Shown here in pieces: positions 17,748-28,658 of a stretch of DNA of 64,000 bases; position 1 is the first letter of the stretch; each line of letters starts with the position of its first letter. A model generated the notes under the pieces. The model worked only from the letters and a program-made list of their open reading frames with translations. It ran no database searches and was not told the origin of the DNA. The DNA is from Winkia neuii. GTDB lineage: Bacteria; Actinomycetota; Actinomycetes; Actinomycetales; Actinomycetaceae. The stretch covers positions 1,918,680 to 1,982,679 of the forward strand of contig NZ_CP118946.1 in the NCBI RefSeq assembly GCF_029011175.1, given 5' to 3'. Position numbers and translations under genes: made by a program.

Positions 17748-19234
17748 TTCATCAGCCCCTTCCTGATTAGTTCGGCGCGTGTATCGCGGAAAGAAGTGTA
17801 GTTGAGCAGCATATCCACGCGCCCGCCAGGAATCTTGTCCAGCCCCTGCAGCGGAGTATCCGCATACTGCGCGTCCACTCCGGCATAGCGCAGCCGTACC
17901 TGCAGGTCTGCGCCTCTTTCGCCAGTAGCCCACACGCGCGCGCCCGCCAACTTGTCAAAGTCCACGTCCCACAGCCAGGACAGGTCAGTGCCGTCTGCCC
18001 GCTGCCCGTTTACGCCTACGACCAGGGCGGCCTGCGGGTCCAGCATGGTGAGCGACTCCTGCCACCCAGCCGGGTTCTTTGCCAGCAGCAGCCGCACCGA
18101 CTTGCCATTCACATCCAAGCTTGCGTAGCGGCCTGCCACGGCGCTCACCTTCGCGATCCCGGCAGCCCCCTGCTTGGGATCTACGCCGAGGGCGACCGCC
18201 GCCGCGAGCGCCTGGGAGGCGTTGCCGCGGTTGGCTCGCCCGGGCAGGTTGACGGTGACTGAGACGGCCCCGGCAGGAGTGTTTGCTTTCATGGTGGCGC
18301 CTGGCTGGTAGGAGTCGGCGCTCCAGGTCCAGGTAGGTTCTGGGCGGTAGAAGTCGGTGGGGTTTTTAGCGTCTAAGCCGGACACTGCCTGGCCCGCTTC
18401 GTCGGGGCCGGCTGTGGTTTTCCCGCCCGCTAGTTGGAGTTCGTCTAGAGGTACGGAATGCCAGTACACGCCCGTGTCGGTACCGGAGGCTGCCGCCTGT
18501 TTGTCGGTGTACAGGATTGCCCCGCCCGTGCGAGGGGCGGTCAGGGAATCACCCGACCAGCCTTTGCCGGCAGCTACCCACACGGGTTTGTGGCTGTCCC
18601 AGGCGGCAGAGGTCATCAGCGGGTCATCCACGTTTGCTACGACCGTGGTCTGTGGGTGTTCCACGACGGTGGCACGCAGCCGCCGCTCAATAGTGGCAAT
18701 CTCGCCTACGCGATCCAGCTGGTCGCGAGAAAGATTTAGAAACACAAGCACGTCAGGGTTTACGGCGGCAGCCACCTTGCGCACGTGCATCTCGTCTACC
18801 TCTAGTACGGCCACGTCCGCCGTAGGCTCTTCCATGAGGGCGGAGAGCACGCCCTCGGACATATTGTCGCCGCCGCGATTGGTGGCTACGGTAAGGCCTC
18901 CCGCTGCACACGCCTCGGCGATCATGCGGGTGGTAGTGGATTTGCCGTTGGTGCCCGTGATGATCACCGACCGCATCGGGGCAGCCAGCTTTTGCAACAG
19001 CTCGGGGCTAAGCTTTTCGGCGACCGTGCCACCGATCATGCCACCGCTGCCCCGCCCTAGGGTGCGGGAGGCCCAAGAAGCGCCCTGCCCCGCGGCTATT
19101 GCCAGCAAAGTGCGGATGGAGCTGCCCGACTTTGCTGCTCGGGGCAGGACAGATAGGGACGAGCCCAAATCCTTGGCTGCCCCACCTACCTTCTTTACTG
19201 CTGCGGATACCTTGTCCCCTGGAAACTGGTTCAT
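17744..19234 (-). CDS. murT: Lipid II isoglutaminyl synthase, Mur-ligase-like subunit MurT
   Basis: A 496-residue Mur-ligase-fold protein with the ATP loop GTNGKSTTT (residues 94-102), the catalytic Glu/His region VLEVDEMHV and a C-terminal DUF1727-type domain (AGARVWATGERGADLQVRLRYAG in outline, about 440-465). It activates the D-Glu carboxylate of lipid II for amidation by GatD. In the family a four-cysteine zinc ribbon normally sits after the middle domain, beginning CPRCGG. Here the matching place reads TAPRTGGAI and no cysteines remain (the only Cys is near residue 109), so the ribbon is degenerate. Confidence 0.93.
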   Translation of the reverse strand: MNQFPGDKVSAAVKKVGGAAKDLGSSLSVLPRAAKSGSSIRTLLAIAAGQGASWASRTLGRGSGGMIGGTVAEKLSPELLQKLAAPMRSVIITGTNGKSTTTRMIAEACAAGGLTVATNRGGDNMSEGVLSALMEEPTADVAVLEVDEMHVRKVAAAVNPDVLVFLNLSRDQLDRVGEIATIERRLRATVVEHPQTTVVANVDDPLMTSAAWDSHKPVWVAAGKGWSGDSLTAPRTGGAILYTDKQAAASGTDTGVYWHSVPLDELQLAGGKTTAGPDEAGQAVSGLDAKNPTDFYRPEPTWTWSADSYQPGATMKANTPAGAVSVTVNLPGRANRGNASQALAAAVALGVDPKQGAAGIAKVSAVAGRYASLDVNGKSVRLLLAKNPAGWQESLTMLDPQAALVVGVNGQRADGTDLSWLWDVDFDKLAGARVWATGERGADLQVRLRYAGVDAQYADTPLQGLDKIPGGRVDMLLNYTSFRDTRAELIRKGLMK

Positions 19235-19275
19235 AGATCCGATTGTATGTGCCGAGGGCGCCCGGACGCAGTTCG

Positions 19276-20226
19276 CTAGATTCCTTCGCCCCGCAATACC
19301 GAGTCAACCCAGGCCCGAGCAGCTACAAAGTCCTGGTCCCTAGAACCAATCTCTACCTGGGTTTCCTGGTGGTCTGCACGCGGGTAGGAGCCGATGAACC
19401 GGACCTTCTGACAATGCCTGTGCAGGCCGTTCAAGACCGCCTGTACGCGCTCTTCGCGCACGTGCCCTTCCAGGTCTACCGAGAATGAGTAGGTGCCCGG
19501 GTGCGCTGCCACCGGGCGGGACTCAATACGCGATAGATTCACTCCGCGGGCCTTCACCTGCTGCAGCATGGACAGCAGTGCGCCGGCCTCGTTAGAACGG
19601 AGCGTGATCTGCAGCGTCGTCTTATCCGCCCCGGTTGCCTGCCCAGGCACACCCGGCTTTGCCACCACTACGAAGCGGGTGCGTCCACCACGATTGTCCG
19701 CCACGTTTTCCTCCACAACTTCCAGCTGGTAGCGGGTGGCCGAAATGGCACTGCAGAGGGCGGCGTCGTAGCTGGCTTCGCCCTCGGCAAGCAGCTTTGC
19801 GCCCGCAGCGGTAGAGGTGGCTGGCACGTGCCGTACGCCCGGCAAATTTTCGGTAAGCCAGTTGCGACATTGCGCCCACGCATGAGGGTGGGTACCTACG
19901 CGCTTGATCTCTTCGCGGGCAGTTCCCTTGCGCACGCACAGGGTGAAGCCGACAGGCACGTAGACCTCTCCCACGATGACTAGTGGGGAACCGTGCCCGA
20001 GCGAATCAATAGTGGCGTTTACCCCGCCCTCTACAGAATTTTCGATGGGGACAACAGCGCGGACCGCATCGCCGTTGCGGACCGCGTCCAGCGCCGCTTT
20101 TTCGCCCGTGCAGGGCAGCGCTTCGGCATCTTCTGGCAGCACCTGGCTGAGCGCCTGCTCACAAAATGTGCCGAAGGGGCCTAGGAATGCCCATCTTTGA
20201 GCGTTTGATTGCTGCTTTGCTGCCAT
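19276..20226 (-). CDS. pheA: Prephenate dehydratase
   Basis: A 316-residue monofunctional enzyme that converts prephenate to phenylpyruvate in phenylalanine synthesis. The N-terminus WAFLGPFGTFCEQAL, the PIENSVEGGVNATID signature and the VATTR-like region replaced here by RGGRTRFVVVAKPG define the catalytic domain. A C-terminal ACT domain (ITLRSNEAGALLSMLQQ then LSRIESRP) should bind phenylalanine for feedback control. The start ATG is preceded by GAAAGG. It is divergent from the giant membrane protein gene, only 53 bases away. Confidence 0.95.
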   Translation of the reverse strand: MAAKQQSNAQRWAFLGPFGTFCEQALSQVLPEDAEALPCTGEKAALDAVRNGDAVRAVVPIENSVEGGVNATIDSLGHGSPLVIVGEVYVPVGFTLCVRKGTAREEIKRVGTHPHAWAQCRNWLTENLPGVRHVPATSTAAGAKLLAEGEASYDAALCSAISATRYQLEVVEENVADNRGGRTRFVVVAKPGVPGQATGADKTTLQITLRSNEAGALLSMLQQVKARGVNLSRIESRPVAAHPGTYSFSVDLEGHVREERVQAVLNGLHRHCQKVRFIGSYPRADHQETQVEIGSRDQDFVAARAWVDSVLRGEGI

Positions 20227-20279
20227 GGTTGCCGCCTTTCCTATCAGTGTTTTAAAAGATACTCGACTAAAGTTGAACC

Positions 20280-23200
20280 ATGATTTCTTGCCCGCCTGTA
20301 GAAACCAAGGTCAAGACAGCCATCGTGGCTTTGGTGCTTGGCTTGCTCGCGGTATTGCTTCCGGGGCAGGCCGTTGCAGAGCCTTCCCCCTACTGCGCCA
20401 GCACGGGCACCTGGTTGTGCTTGGCACCTCCGGGCTGCGCTGGCAGGACGTAGATTTTTCCGACCCTGCCTCGCGTCCGTTCGCAAAATTTGCCGAAGAG
20501 GGCGTGGTGGCGAATTTGGTAACGCGTTCAACCGCCGCCGTGTCTTGCCCGGCCGACGGGTGGCTGTCGCTTGGCGCCGGGCAGCGGGCAACCATCTCTA
20601 GGCGTAGCGGCAAATGCGCGTTCCCGCAAGTACGGGACCAACAGGTACAGGGATGGAAGCAGCTCACTGCGGACGTGATACCGGCCGGGCAGGTGGGCCT
20701 CGGGTACTTGCAGGCGGCCCTGGCACAGGATCGCAAATCGGCGGTTGCAGTTGGCCCGGGCGCGGCATTGGCGCTGGCCGACAAGGACGGAAAGCTAGCT
20801 CGGCCGGTGTTGCGGAACACGGGCAATTTAGCGGACACGGTGTCCACTGCCGCGCGGGAAAACCATGTGACCGTGGTGGATACCGGCGCGGTTGATCCGG
20901 CCAATCCGCCGCAGGTTACTGGCCAGCTAAATCCCACCCCGCAAGGGGGTTACCCGCAGTTGGATCAGAAGGCAAGCGATCGCGTCCAGGTGAGGGCGAA
21001 GGTGCGCCAGCTCTCGCAGATCGTGAAGGCCCTGCCCGAAGGCACCCAGGTGATTATTGCTTCTTTGGCCGAGGGCAACCAAGTACCCCACCTGCAACTG
21101 CTGGCGATGCAGGCGGACGCGTTTGCCCCCGGGCTAGCAAAGTCGGGTTCGCTGCGCCGCGACGGGCTGGTACAAACAGCAGACCTAACGCAGACGATTC
21201 TGCAATCCATAGGGGCCACCCCCGCCGAGAATTCTCCGGGGGCTACCGTGTGGACCGCCGGACGCAGCGGCAAAATAGACTTCCCAGATCGCATCGCCAG
21301 CCTGCTGGATCGATCTGTAAAAACTGACACGGCTAGGGTCACCCAGCCGGCATTCTTCATCCTGTGGTTCACGCTAGCCGGGGTAACCATCTTGATCGGA
21401 TTGGCCAGGTATTTCAGGCGGTCCAAAGGCCGGGCAATAGAGAAAGTGCCCACCGTCCTCGCCCAGCTAACAGCTGCCATCCCGGTTGCTTCACTGCTTG
21501 CCAACCTGCTTCCTACCTGGCGTTTCGATACCAATTCCACCGCGAGCGCAGTGGTCATCTCCCTTACTTGCCTAGTAGTGGTGGCGGCAGTGCTAGTAGC
21601 ACTTGCGCACGGGGTGGCGCGGTGGCTTCGCCCTCATATCCCCCAGTCCGTGGCCAGGCCGCTTAACGCGCCCGTAGTATTGGCGGCCATTACCCTGGTG
21701 GTCTTCGCGTGGGTGATCGCTAGTCGCGCTCCCTTGCAGCTAGATTCTGCAACGGGCACCACCACCATTGCGGGCAACCGCTTCTACGGTTCCGGCAACA
21801 CCGAGTTCACGCTGATGGCCGTCTGTTTCGTGATCCTGGCAGCGTGGAGCGGAAGCGCGCTTTTTGCCGCCGTCCTGGGGCTGGCGCTGGCTGTTATAGA
21901 CGGCTTTCCTACCATGGGCGCCGACTTCGGTGGCCCACCCGCAATCCTGTTCGTTACCGTGCTGCTGTCCACCTGGCTGCGGGGGAAGAAGGTGCGCCTA
22001 CGCCACCTGCTGCTTGCGGTGGTGGCCGCCTTCGCGGGTACCGCCCTCTTTGCGGTCATTGACTATTTGCAGGCCCCTCAGGCGCGCACTCACCTGGGTC
22101 GCTTCGTTGCCACCGTTATCGAGGGCGGAGCCTGGCCAATTGTGCAGCGCAAAGCCCACGCTGCGTGGCTTACCGTAGCAGGATCGGCAGGGACCCTAGT
22201 TGCGGCTTGCCTTTTTGTGATAGCTATCGGCTGCATTGCAGTGGTGCTGTATTCGCCGCGGTTCAGCACGCGCGTGTCTGCCTACCACCGCAATGTCCTT
22301 CTTTCGGCCACGATACTGCTGGTCATTGCCTCGCTGAGCAACGACTCGGGAATGCTGATTCTGACCATCGGGCTACTGCTAGTAGGGGTACTTATCTGCG
22401 GGGGGCTGTTCAGGATGGCTCTCACTTTGCCAGCAAGAAAAACCAGTTTTATTCGCCTGCCCGCAACCCGCAGGTGGCCTCGGCGCCTGGGGCTGGCCCT
22501 GGTCTGCACGGCCCTTTTGGGGGCTACGCTGGCGGCTATCACTGCGAGCCCCTCAGATGCCAACACTCACCAAATCCCGAAGGCAGGCCGCGCACCGGTC
22601 GTAGCCGTGTTTACCGAGGGGATCCGGTGGGAAAAGGTCACTGCCCGCACAGCCCCCAGCTTGTACGAGCGGGCGGCATCCGGCAGCTCCGCCAACCTGG
22701 TGCCGTTAGCCCTGTCTGGCCCCTCCTGTCCCATCGATTCCTGGCTGACTTTGAATGCCGGCCAGAGGGCGTGGCGCAATTCCCTGGGCGGGTACGAGAT
22801 TTGTAGTTCGCTGCAGCAGCTGCCCGAGGCCGACGCTGCCTCCTCCAGGCCTGCTCTGCGGCGGTGGGGCTACTATTCGAAAGCCATGGCCCAGATGACC
22901 AACAAACCCACGCTGGGCGCCTTGGGCGAGGCCGTTACTGCGCACAACCTGCGCGCCCGCGCCATCGGCAACGGGGCGGGAGTCGCCCTCGCCAACGCCA
23001 AGGGCATCCCGCAAGGAACCCTGGTAAAAGCGCCAGCAAACAGCCAAGAGCTGGCAGCAACCGTTGCGAAGGACCTGGGCACATACGACCTGACAGTGGT
23101 GGACGCTAACGCTATCAGTACGGTGCAAAACCCTGATCGCGCAGCGGCAGCGACCCGCCGAGCCATCCGTAACGCGAAAGAAGAAACTGGTGAAGAACCC

Positions 23201-24937
23201 ACCGAGGTGCAGGTACGTCCCGAGTTGCGCTCCCTAGACAATCCCGAAGTAAGCGTTGGGTCTAAGCCAGATGTCGAGGACGCAGCCGAAGTTCCCGAAA
23301 CAGCGTTCTCGATCAAAACCGACCAAGAAGCCTCGACCGATGCGCAGCGGGCAAAACTGGTAGAGAAGCAAGGCGAGCGGCAGCTGGCCCGTCTCGAAGC
23401 CGTAGTAAAAGCCATCCCAAAGGATGCACGCCTCATAGTTGTTTCATCGGCAGATTTCGGAGTGCGCTCGTACATGCAAACTGCCGTCTTGGCTGGTCCC
23501 GGCGTGAGCCCGGCCAAGCAGGGTGGGCTAGCCCGCTCGTCCTCGGTACGGCAGCGCGGCATCGTGCAGCTGCCAGATGTGGCGGCAACAGTGGGCGACT
23601 GGTTGGGCTTTGACATGCCCGGCGCCGGGTCTGCCATCACCAACCAGATTGCCCTGGGCGATGAGTCCATGAATGTGCGCCACGCCTTCCTAACCGACCA
23701 GGCCGATAGGGCTTTCGCAATGCGCGACGCGCGCGCTAACTTCTACGGGATGCTGGTGACCTGCACGGTAACGATCATCCTGGTGTTGGCCGTGCTCGCG
23801 CTAGGGGTTGGCGCAGGCTTCCACATCGCCAGGTTCTGGCGCGCCCTGTTGCGGTTTAGTTGTTTGACCGTCGCGTCCATTCCCTTGGCCACCTTGGCGC
23901 TCTCTGCCTTCTGCTGGTGGCACTTCCAGGACACGCACGCAGCCCTGAACGGAGGCAGTCTAGCCCTGGCAGCGCTCTTGGCGGCGGCCACTCTTGCCGG
24001 GCCGTGGCGGCAGGCAGGCGCTCCCGCCCTGGTCATTGCAGGGGCTACCGCGTTCGCGATCGCACTAGACGTAATTACTGGCACGCGCGCATTGATCGAT
24101 TCCCCGTTCGGCTTCAACTCTCTGGCGGCAGCGCGCTATTACGGGGTCGGAAACGAGACCTTCTCGCTACTTAGCGTGGGCACCATCCTCCTTGCCGGGT
24201 GGGTAGGCAGCCAATTTTGCAAGCAGTGGGTAAAGACCGTGGCCGTACTAGGCGTATGCGCCCTCTTCCTATACGTTGACGCAGCACCCTCAGTGGGCGC
24301 CGATTTTGGCGGAATACTGGCATTTATTCCCGGCATTGCGGTGCTGGTAATCCTGATCGGCGGGTACCGATTGCGCTGGCGGTGGGTAGTTCCCATTGCG
24401 CTGGCAATGGTTGGCGGAGCCGGCCTAGTTGCCCTACTGGATTGGATGCGTCCGCCCGCCTCCCGCACCCACCTGGGTCGGTTCGTGCAGTCCACCCTAG
24501 ATGGGGACATGCTGCCCATCATTGTTGGAAAGCTACAAACCAATTTGCGCCTACTGAGCGTCTCTACCCTGCGCTGGGTGGTATTGGCCGCCCTCGTCGC
24601 GGTGGCAGTGTGGCTGTGCTACACCTACCCGCGCTTGCGAGGAACAAGGATGCGCCTGCCGCAACAAGTCACGCGGGTGATAGACAAGGCGGCGGTGAAG
24701 ATCGCGAAGCTCGCTGGCACTACCCTTCCCAAAACCGGAACGCGGATGCGCCTGCGCTCACTGCCCAAGTGGGTTCACCCGTGCGCGTGGGCACTCCTAA
24801 CCACGCAGGCGATGGCCTTCGCTCTAAATGATTCGGGAATCGTTCTGCCAGGGGTGGCAGCAATCATGGCAATCCCGGCAGCAGCCGACACCATCCTGGA
24901 TGCGCTAGTGCGAAACGACTACCTGGAACGCACCTGA
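20280..24937 (+). CDS. Giant internally duplicated membrane protein; signal peptide separated by a -1 frame change
   Basis: About 1,550 residues. The ATG at 20280 opens a good signal peptide (KTAIVALVLGLLAVLLPG then AVAEP) but this frame stops after about 57 codons. The rest of the protein lies in the -1 frame, which has no plausible start of its own; the change fits the C5 run at 20386-20390. The mature protein contains two homologous halves. Each has an extracytoplasmic domain with a 'CPxDxWLxLxAGQRA' motif and alkaline-phosphatase-like layout, then a bundle of membrane helices with a (R)YYG-GN-E motif, GADFGG and ASRTHLGRF-like motifs. It is possibly an envelope or glycan enzyme; function unknown. 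Confidence 0.75.
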
Positions 24938-25707
24938 TAGGGCTGGAAATCGCGCTGCATGCGCTGCGATGCAGCATAATTTTCCGGCTTCAAGTAGTAC
25001 CCTTCCAGGCGCAGCCGCACAGTGGCTACCTTTACGTCCCGGTACTGGCCTAGCCGGTGCAGCTGCCCGCGCAAATCGTTGCCAGTAGGGCGATGAGAGA
25101 TGTTGCAGGGCACTTCCAGTGCGGTGTAGCCGGCCCCCAAAACCGAAATAGTCAGCGCGGTTTCTACCGCCCACCCGCTAGAGAGTGGTTGGGCAGCATC
25201 AAAGGCCTCCCGAGTAATACAACGTTGCCCCGACAGCGGCTGGGTGGGACGCCACCCCACCGCACATTCGATCGAGTTGCGGGCCAGACCGGTAACAAAT
25301 CCCCGCCCACCAGCGCCAGGCTGAGGGGGAAGAACCGCGATCGCCATGTCGCAGCGGCCCTGATTTACAGCCTCGACAAGAGGCGTAGTTTCGGCAGCAG
25401 ATTCGCCCAGATCAGCGTCAATAAAAAGAAGTAGGTGCGGCTCCGCGCCCTCGGCATCGTGCATCGCCACAATGTTGGCGCCCGTCTCCATGGCCGAAGC
25501 CTTGCCACGGTTCACCGTGTGTCGCACCGTAGCTGCGCCAGCATGACGGGCCACCTGCTGCGTGTCGTCGGAAGAACCGTCATCGACCACAACAATCAGG
25601 TCGACCCCAGGAATAGCTTTGCAAGCCCGCACGGTACCGGCTATCCGGTCCTGTTCATCTTTAGCTGGGATTACAACCGCAACCTTGCGAGTTTGTGTGT
25701 CAGACAC
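24919..25707 (-). CDS. Glycosyltransferase family 2 protein
   Basis: 262 residues from the GTG at 25707, chosen for the AGGAG site just upstream; longer in-frame starts lack one. GT-A motifs are clear: VAVVIPAKDEQDRI, VVVDDGSSDDT, NRGKASAMETG and the metal-binding LLFIDADLG. A later acceptor region reads PLSGQRCITREAF. No membrane helix is present, so it is a soluble or peripheral enzyme, of the GPGS/DPM-like group that transfers a sugar from a nucleotide donor. Its end overlaps the convergent end of the giant membrane protein gene by 19 bases, which may reflect a related envelope role. Confidence 0.88.
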   Translation of the reverse strand: MSDTQTRKVAVVIPAKDEQDRIAGTVRACKAIPGVDLIVVVDDGSSDDTQQVARHAGAATVRHTVNRGKASAMETGANIVAMHDAEGAEPHLLLFIDADLGESAAETTPLVEAVNQGRCDMAIAVLPPQPGAGGRGFVTGLARNSIECAVGWRPTQPLSGQRCITREAFDAAQPLSSGWAVETALTISVLGAGYTALEVPCNISHRPTGNDLRGQLHRLGQYRDVKVATVRLRLEGYYLKPENYAASQRMQRDFQPYQVRSR

Positions 25708-25887
25708 TCGATCTCCTGGCCTTTTATTGTCTGCGCGAATGGGCGTTACCAAGTGTAGACCAGTACCGGGAGGTGTCCCACACGGCATAAAATCTACGTA
25801 GTCATTTTACATAAAAATTGCAAAGAAACCACATCGCAGCCGGGGCAAAGATAGGGAAAATAGACTGCGCCAGGTACCCTATTTACC

Positions 25888-26805
25888 ATGAGTAAAAAGT
25901 CACGCCGCAAGGCTAAGTACGCGGCCCGCCGGGCCCAAATCGACGCCCTCGTTGCCGAAAATGAGAAGAAGGCCCCGAAGCAAGAGGCCTTCACCGTAGA
26001 ATTCAACGAACGCCCCTTCGCTGGTTTTGCTCGCGAGATCGAGCTGGTTGCCATGCGCGAGATCCTGCCCGCAGCCACCTTGCAGGTGACTGCTAAGGAC
26101 ACTCCGATCATCCTTTGCACCATGCTTCCCCGCAACGCGCAGGCACTGATTCACGACGACGGCACCATCAAGGTGGCCCTGAATACCCGCAACCGCAGTG
26201 GGGATGCCGCCCACGACCTGGCCTTGGTCATTGACCGGGCACTGCAGGCACAGCCTGGATCAACCATTGAAGGCTTGGACCCGCGCACCGAGGCGCCGGC
26301 TCTGACCGATCTGCTTGATCCCGCCGAGATGGGCACCTTCACCCTGCACAACGATTTCGAGTTCTGGCTAGACGACGCCACCGAACGCACCCCCGAGGTG
26401 CAGCACGCCATTGAAGAATCCGCCGATTCTATCGTGCAGATGGGCGAAGTTGCGGGCAACCGCGGCGCCTACTGGGCCGACATGACCCACCCGTTCCTGC
26501 GGTGGGTGCTGTCTGAAGAGGAAGAGGACGTGCTGAACGCCCTCGCCCGGCTGCGCGCGGCAGGCAAGCTGAACGTTGGCGAAGGCAGCGAATTCATTGG
26601 GGCCTTCCGCGCCTGCGGTCTAGTCGCTCCCGTATTCCAGCTTTCCGACGAGGTCGAAATCGACCACCTGAGTGCAGACCTAGCCGAACCGCTAGATGCG
26701 CTTCGCAAGGGACTAGACGCGGCTCTGAAGGATGCCTCCAACCTGACCGACGCCGAAAGGCGTGCCAAGGCTGGTATCGTCTCGCGGCAGGTATCGCTGC
26801 GCTAA
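25888..26805 (+). CDS. DUF5926 family protein
   Basis: A 305-residue soluble protein with a very basic N-terminus (SKKSRRKAKYAARRAQ) followed by a conserved acidic and hydrophobic core (MREILPAATLQV, then CTMLPRNAQAL and NDFEFWLDD). This pattern is the actinobacterial DUF5926 family, which is widespread but uncharacterised. The first 20 residues could bind nucleic acid; that is inference. It is monocistronic, with a strong terminator after it. Confidence 0.85.
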   Translation: MSKKSRRKAKYAARRAQIDALVAENEKKAPKQEAFTVEFNERPFAGFAREIELVAMREILPAATLQVTAKDTPIILCTMLPRNAQALIHDDGTIKVALNTRNRSGDAAHDLALVIDRALQAQPGSTIEGLDPRTEAPALTDLLDPAEMGTFTLHNDFEFWLDDATERTPEVQHAIEESADSIVQMGEVAGNRGAYWADMTHPFLRWVLSEEEEDVLNALARLRAAGKLNVGEGSEFIGAFRACGLVAPVFQLSDEVEIDHLSADLAEPLDALRKGLDAALKDASNLTDAERRAKAGIVSRQVSLR

Positions 26806-26825
26806 TAAACAGCAAAAACGCAACG

Positions 26826-26857
26826 TGGAGGCGGACCTACGGGTCCGCCTCCATTTT
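26826..26857 (+). terminator. Rho-independent terminator
   Basis: A perfect 12-bp stem (TGGAGGCGGACC and its complement) with a TACG tetraloop is followed by TTTT. It ends the DUF5926 transcript. Confidence 0.92.
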
Positions 26858-26934
26858 CTGAGAATCTAGTCCGTCTAATGAAATAGGCCGAAATATCGCA
26901 GGCTTTTGCCAGGTTTGGCGTGCACAATAGGAGT

Positions 26935-28608
26935 ATGCACGAAAGAGCTGGAACTAAAGCAACACCCGCAGACCTCATCAACGTCGACGAAGTCCTCTCC
27001 GCCTACTACGACATAGTGCCTGATCCTAATAACCCAGATCAGCAAGTCGTATTCGGCACCTCGGGGCACCGCGGCTCCTCTCTTGATGGAGCTTTCAACG
27101 AAGCCCACATTGTTGCCACCACCGCGGCAATTGTCGAATACCGCAAGGAACACGGCATCAACGGCCCTCTTTTCATTGGCCGCGACACGCACGCCCTGTC
27201 CGAACCGGCCTGGCGCACCGCCCTGCAAGTACTTGTTGCGGCAGGAGTCACCGTCCGCATCGACTCCCGCGATTCTTACACTCCCACCCCCGCCGTCTCG
27301 CACGCGATCCTGCATGCCAACGGAGCAAATAGCAGGCACGGGGTGCGTACCGACGGGAACGGGCTGGCTGACGGCATCGTGGTTACGCCCTCGCACAACC
27401 CGCCCCGCGACGGAGGCTTCAAGTACAACCCGCCTACTGGCGGCCCGGCAGACACCGACGCGACCGGTCCCATCGCGGACCGCGCTAACGAACTGCTAGC
27501 CGACTGGCAATCCATTCCCCGCATTCCGGCAGACGAAGTCCTTTCCGATGCGCACGTGGAACGCTACGACTACCTGGGTTCGTACGTAGACGATCTAGCT
27601 TCGATCATTGACATGGACGCCATTCGCGACGCTGGCATCCGCATCGGCGCTGACCCGCTCGGCGGCGCTTCCGTAGACTACTGGGCCGCTATTGCCGAGA
27701 AGTATGCGCTAGACCTGACCGTAGTAAACCCCACCGTCGATCCCACCTGGTCTTTCATGACCCTGGACTGGGACGGCAAGATCCGCATGGACTGCTCTTC
27801 GCCCTCGGCAATGGCATCGCTGCTAAACGCGATGACTCCCGACAAGGATGGGCACACCCCATACGACATTGCGACCGGCAACGACGCAGATTCCGACCGC
27901 CACGGCATTGTCACCGCTGATGGGCTCATGAATCCGAACCACTACCTGGCCGTAGCGATCGAATACCTTTACACGCATCGGCCGCAGTGGTCTGCCGACT
28001 GCGCGGTTGGCAAAACCTTGGTTTCCTCCAGGTTGATCGACCAGGTGGCCGCCAACTTGGGGCGCAACCTGATCGAGGTACCAGTAGGCTTCAAGTACTT
28101 CGTGCCCGGCCTGCTAGATGGCAGCATTGGCTTTGGCGGCGAAGAGTCCGCGGGAGCCTCATTCCTGCGCCGCAACGGCGAGGTGTGGTCCACTGACAAG
28201 GACGGCATCATCATGGCGCTGCTGGCATCCGAAATTTTGGCTGTTACTGGGAAGACGCCCTCGCAGCTTCACAAGGAACAGGTAGAGCGCTTCGGGAAGC
28301 CTTCCTACGCGCGCGTTGATGCTGCGGCTACCAAGGAACAGAAGGCCAAGCTGAAGGCGCTTTCGCCTCAGGATGTGGCAGCTGACGAGCTTGCTGGCGA
28401 GCCCATCACCGCCAAATTGGTGAAGGCTCCAGGCAACGACGCTCCCATTGGCGGACTGAAGGTAACTACAAGGAACGCGTGGTTCGCTGCGCGGCCTTCC
28501 GGCACCGAGGACGTGTACAAGGTTTATGCTGAATCGTTCCTAGGGGACGATCACCTGAAGCAGGTTCAAGCAGCCGCCCAGGAAGTAGTCGCCGCGGCGC
28601 TAAAGTAA
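26935..28608 (+). CDS. pgm: Phosphoglucomutase (alpha-D-glucose phosphate-specific)
   Basis: About 557 residues, interconverting glucose-1-phosphate and glucose-6-phosphate. Family motifs: [12 protein letters not shown], the phosphoserine loop TPSHNPP, the metal loop [12 protein letters not shown], the substrate loop [10 protein letters not shown] and the phosphate-binding [15 protein letters not shown]. The ATG at 26935 matches the usual MxxRAG start of the family, but AGGAG lies only one base before it; a GTG at 26920 is the alternative start. It serves glycogen and sugar-nucleotide synthesis. It stands alone, followed by trxA. Confidence 0.95.
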   Translation: MHERAGTKATPADLINVDEVLSAYYDIVPDPNNPDQQVVFGTSGHRGSSLDGAFNEAHIVATTAAIVEYRKEHGINGPLFIGRDTHALSEPAWRTALQVLVAAGVTVRIDSRDSYTPTPAVSHAILHANGANSRHGVRTDGNGLADGIVVTPSHNPPRDGGFKYNPPTGGPADTDATGPIADRANELLADWQSIPRIPADEVLSDAHVERYDYLGSYVDDLASIIDMDAIRDAGIRIGADPLGGASVDYWAAIAEKYALDLTVVNPTVDPTWSFMTLDWDGKIRMDCSSPSAMASLLNAMTPDKDGHTPYDIATGNDADSDRHGIVTADGLMNPNHYLAVAIEYLYTHRPQWSADCAVGKTLVSSRLIDQVAANLGRNLIEVPVGFKYFVPGLLDGSIGFGGEESAGASFLRRNGEVWSTDKDGIIMALLASEILAVTGKTPSQLHKEQVERFGKPSYARVDAAATKEQKAKLKALSPQDVAADELAGEPITAKLVKAPGNDAPIGGLKVTTRNAWFAARPSGTEDVYKVYAESFLGDDHLKQVQAAAQEVVAAALK

Positions 28609-28658
28609 ACTGGCTGGGCCTTTAGCCTTCCAGTGCCCTCTAACTTTTAAGGAGAGTC

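Noticed and set aside
17748..17933. Upstream extension of the gatD frame
   Set aside because: It shadows the murT end; ATGA overlap at 17747 marks the true start.
20225..20400. Upstream extension of the giant membrane protein frame to 20225
   Set aside because: The start overlaps the pheA start, has no ribosome site, and the sequence has no signal peptide, unlike the frame from 20280.
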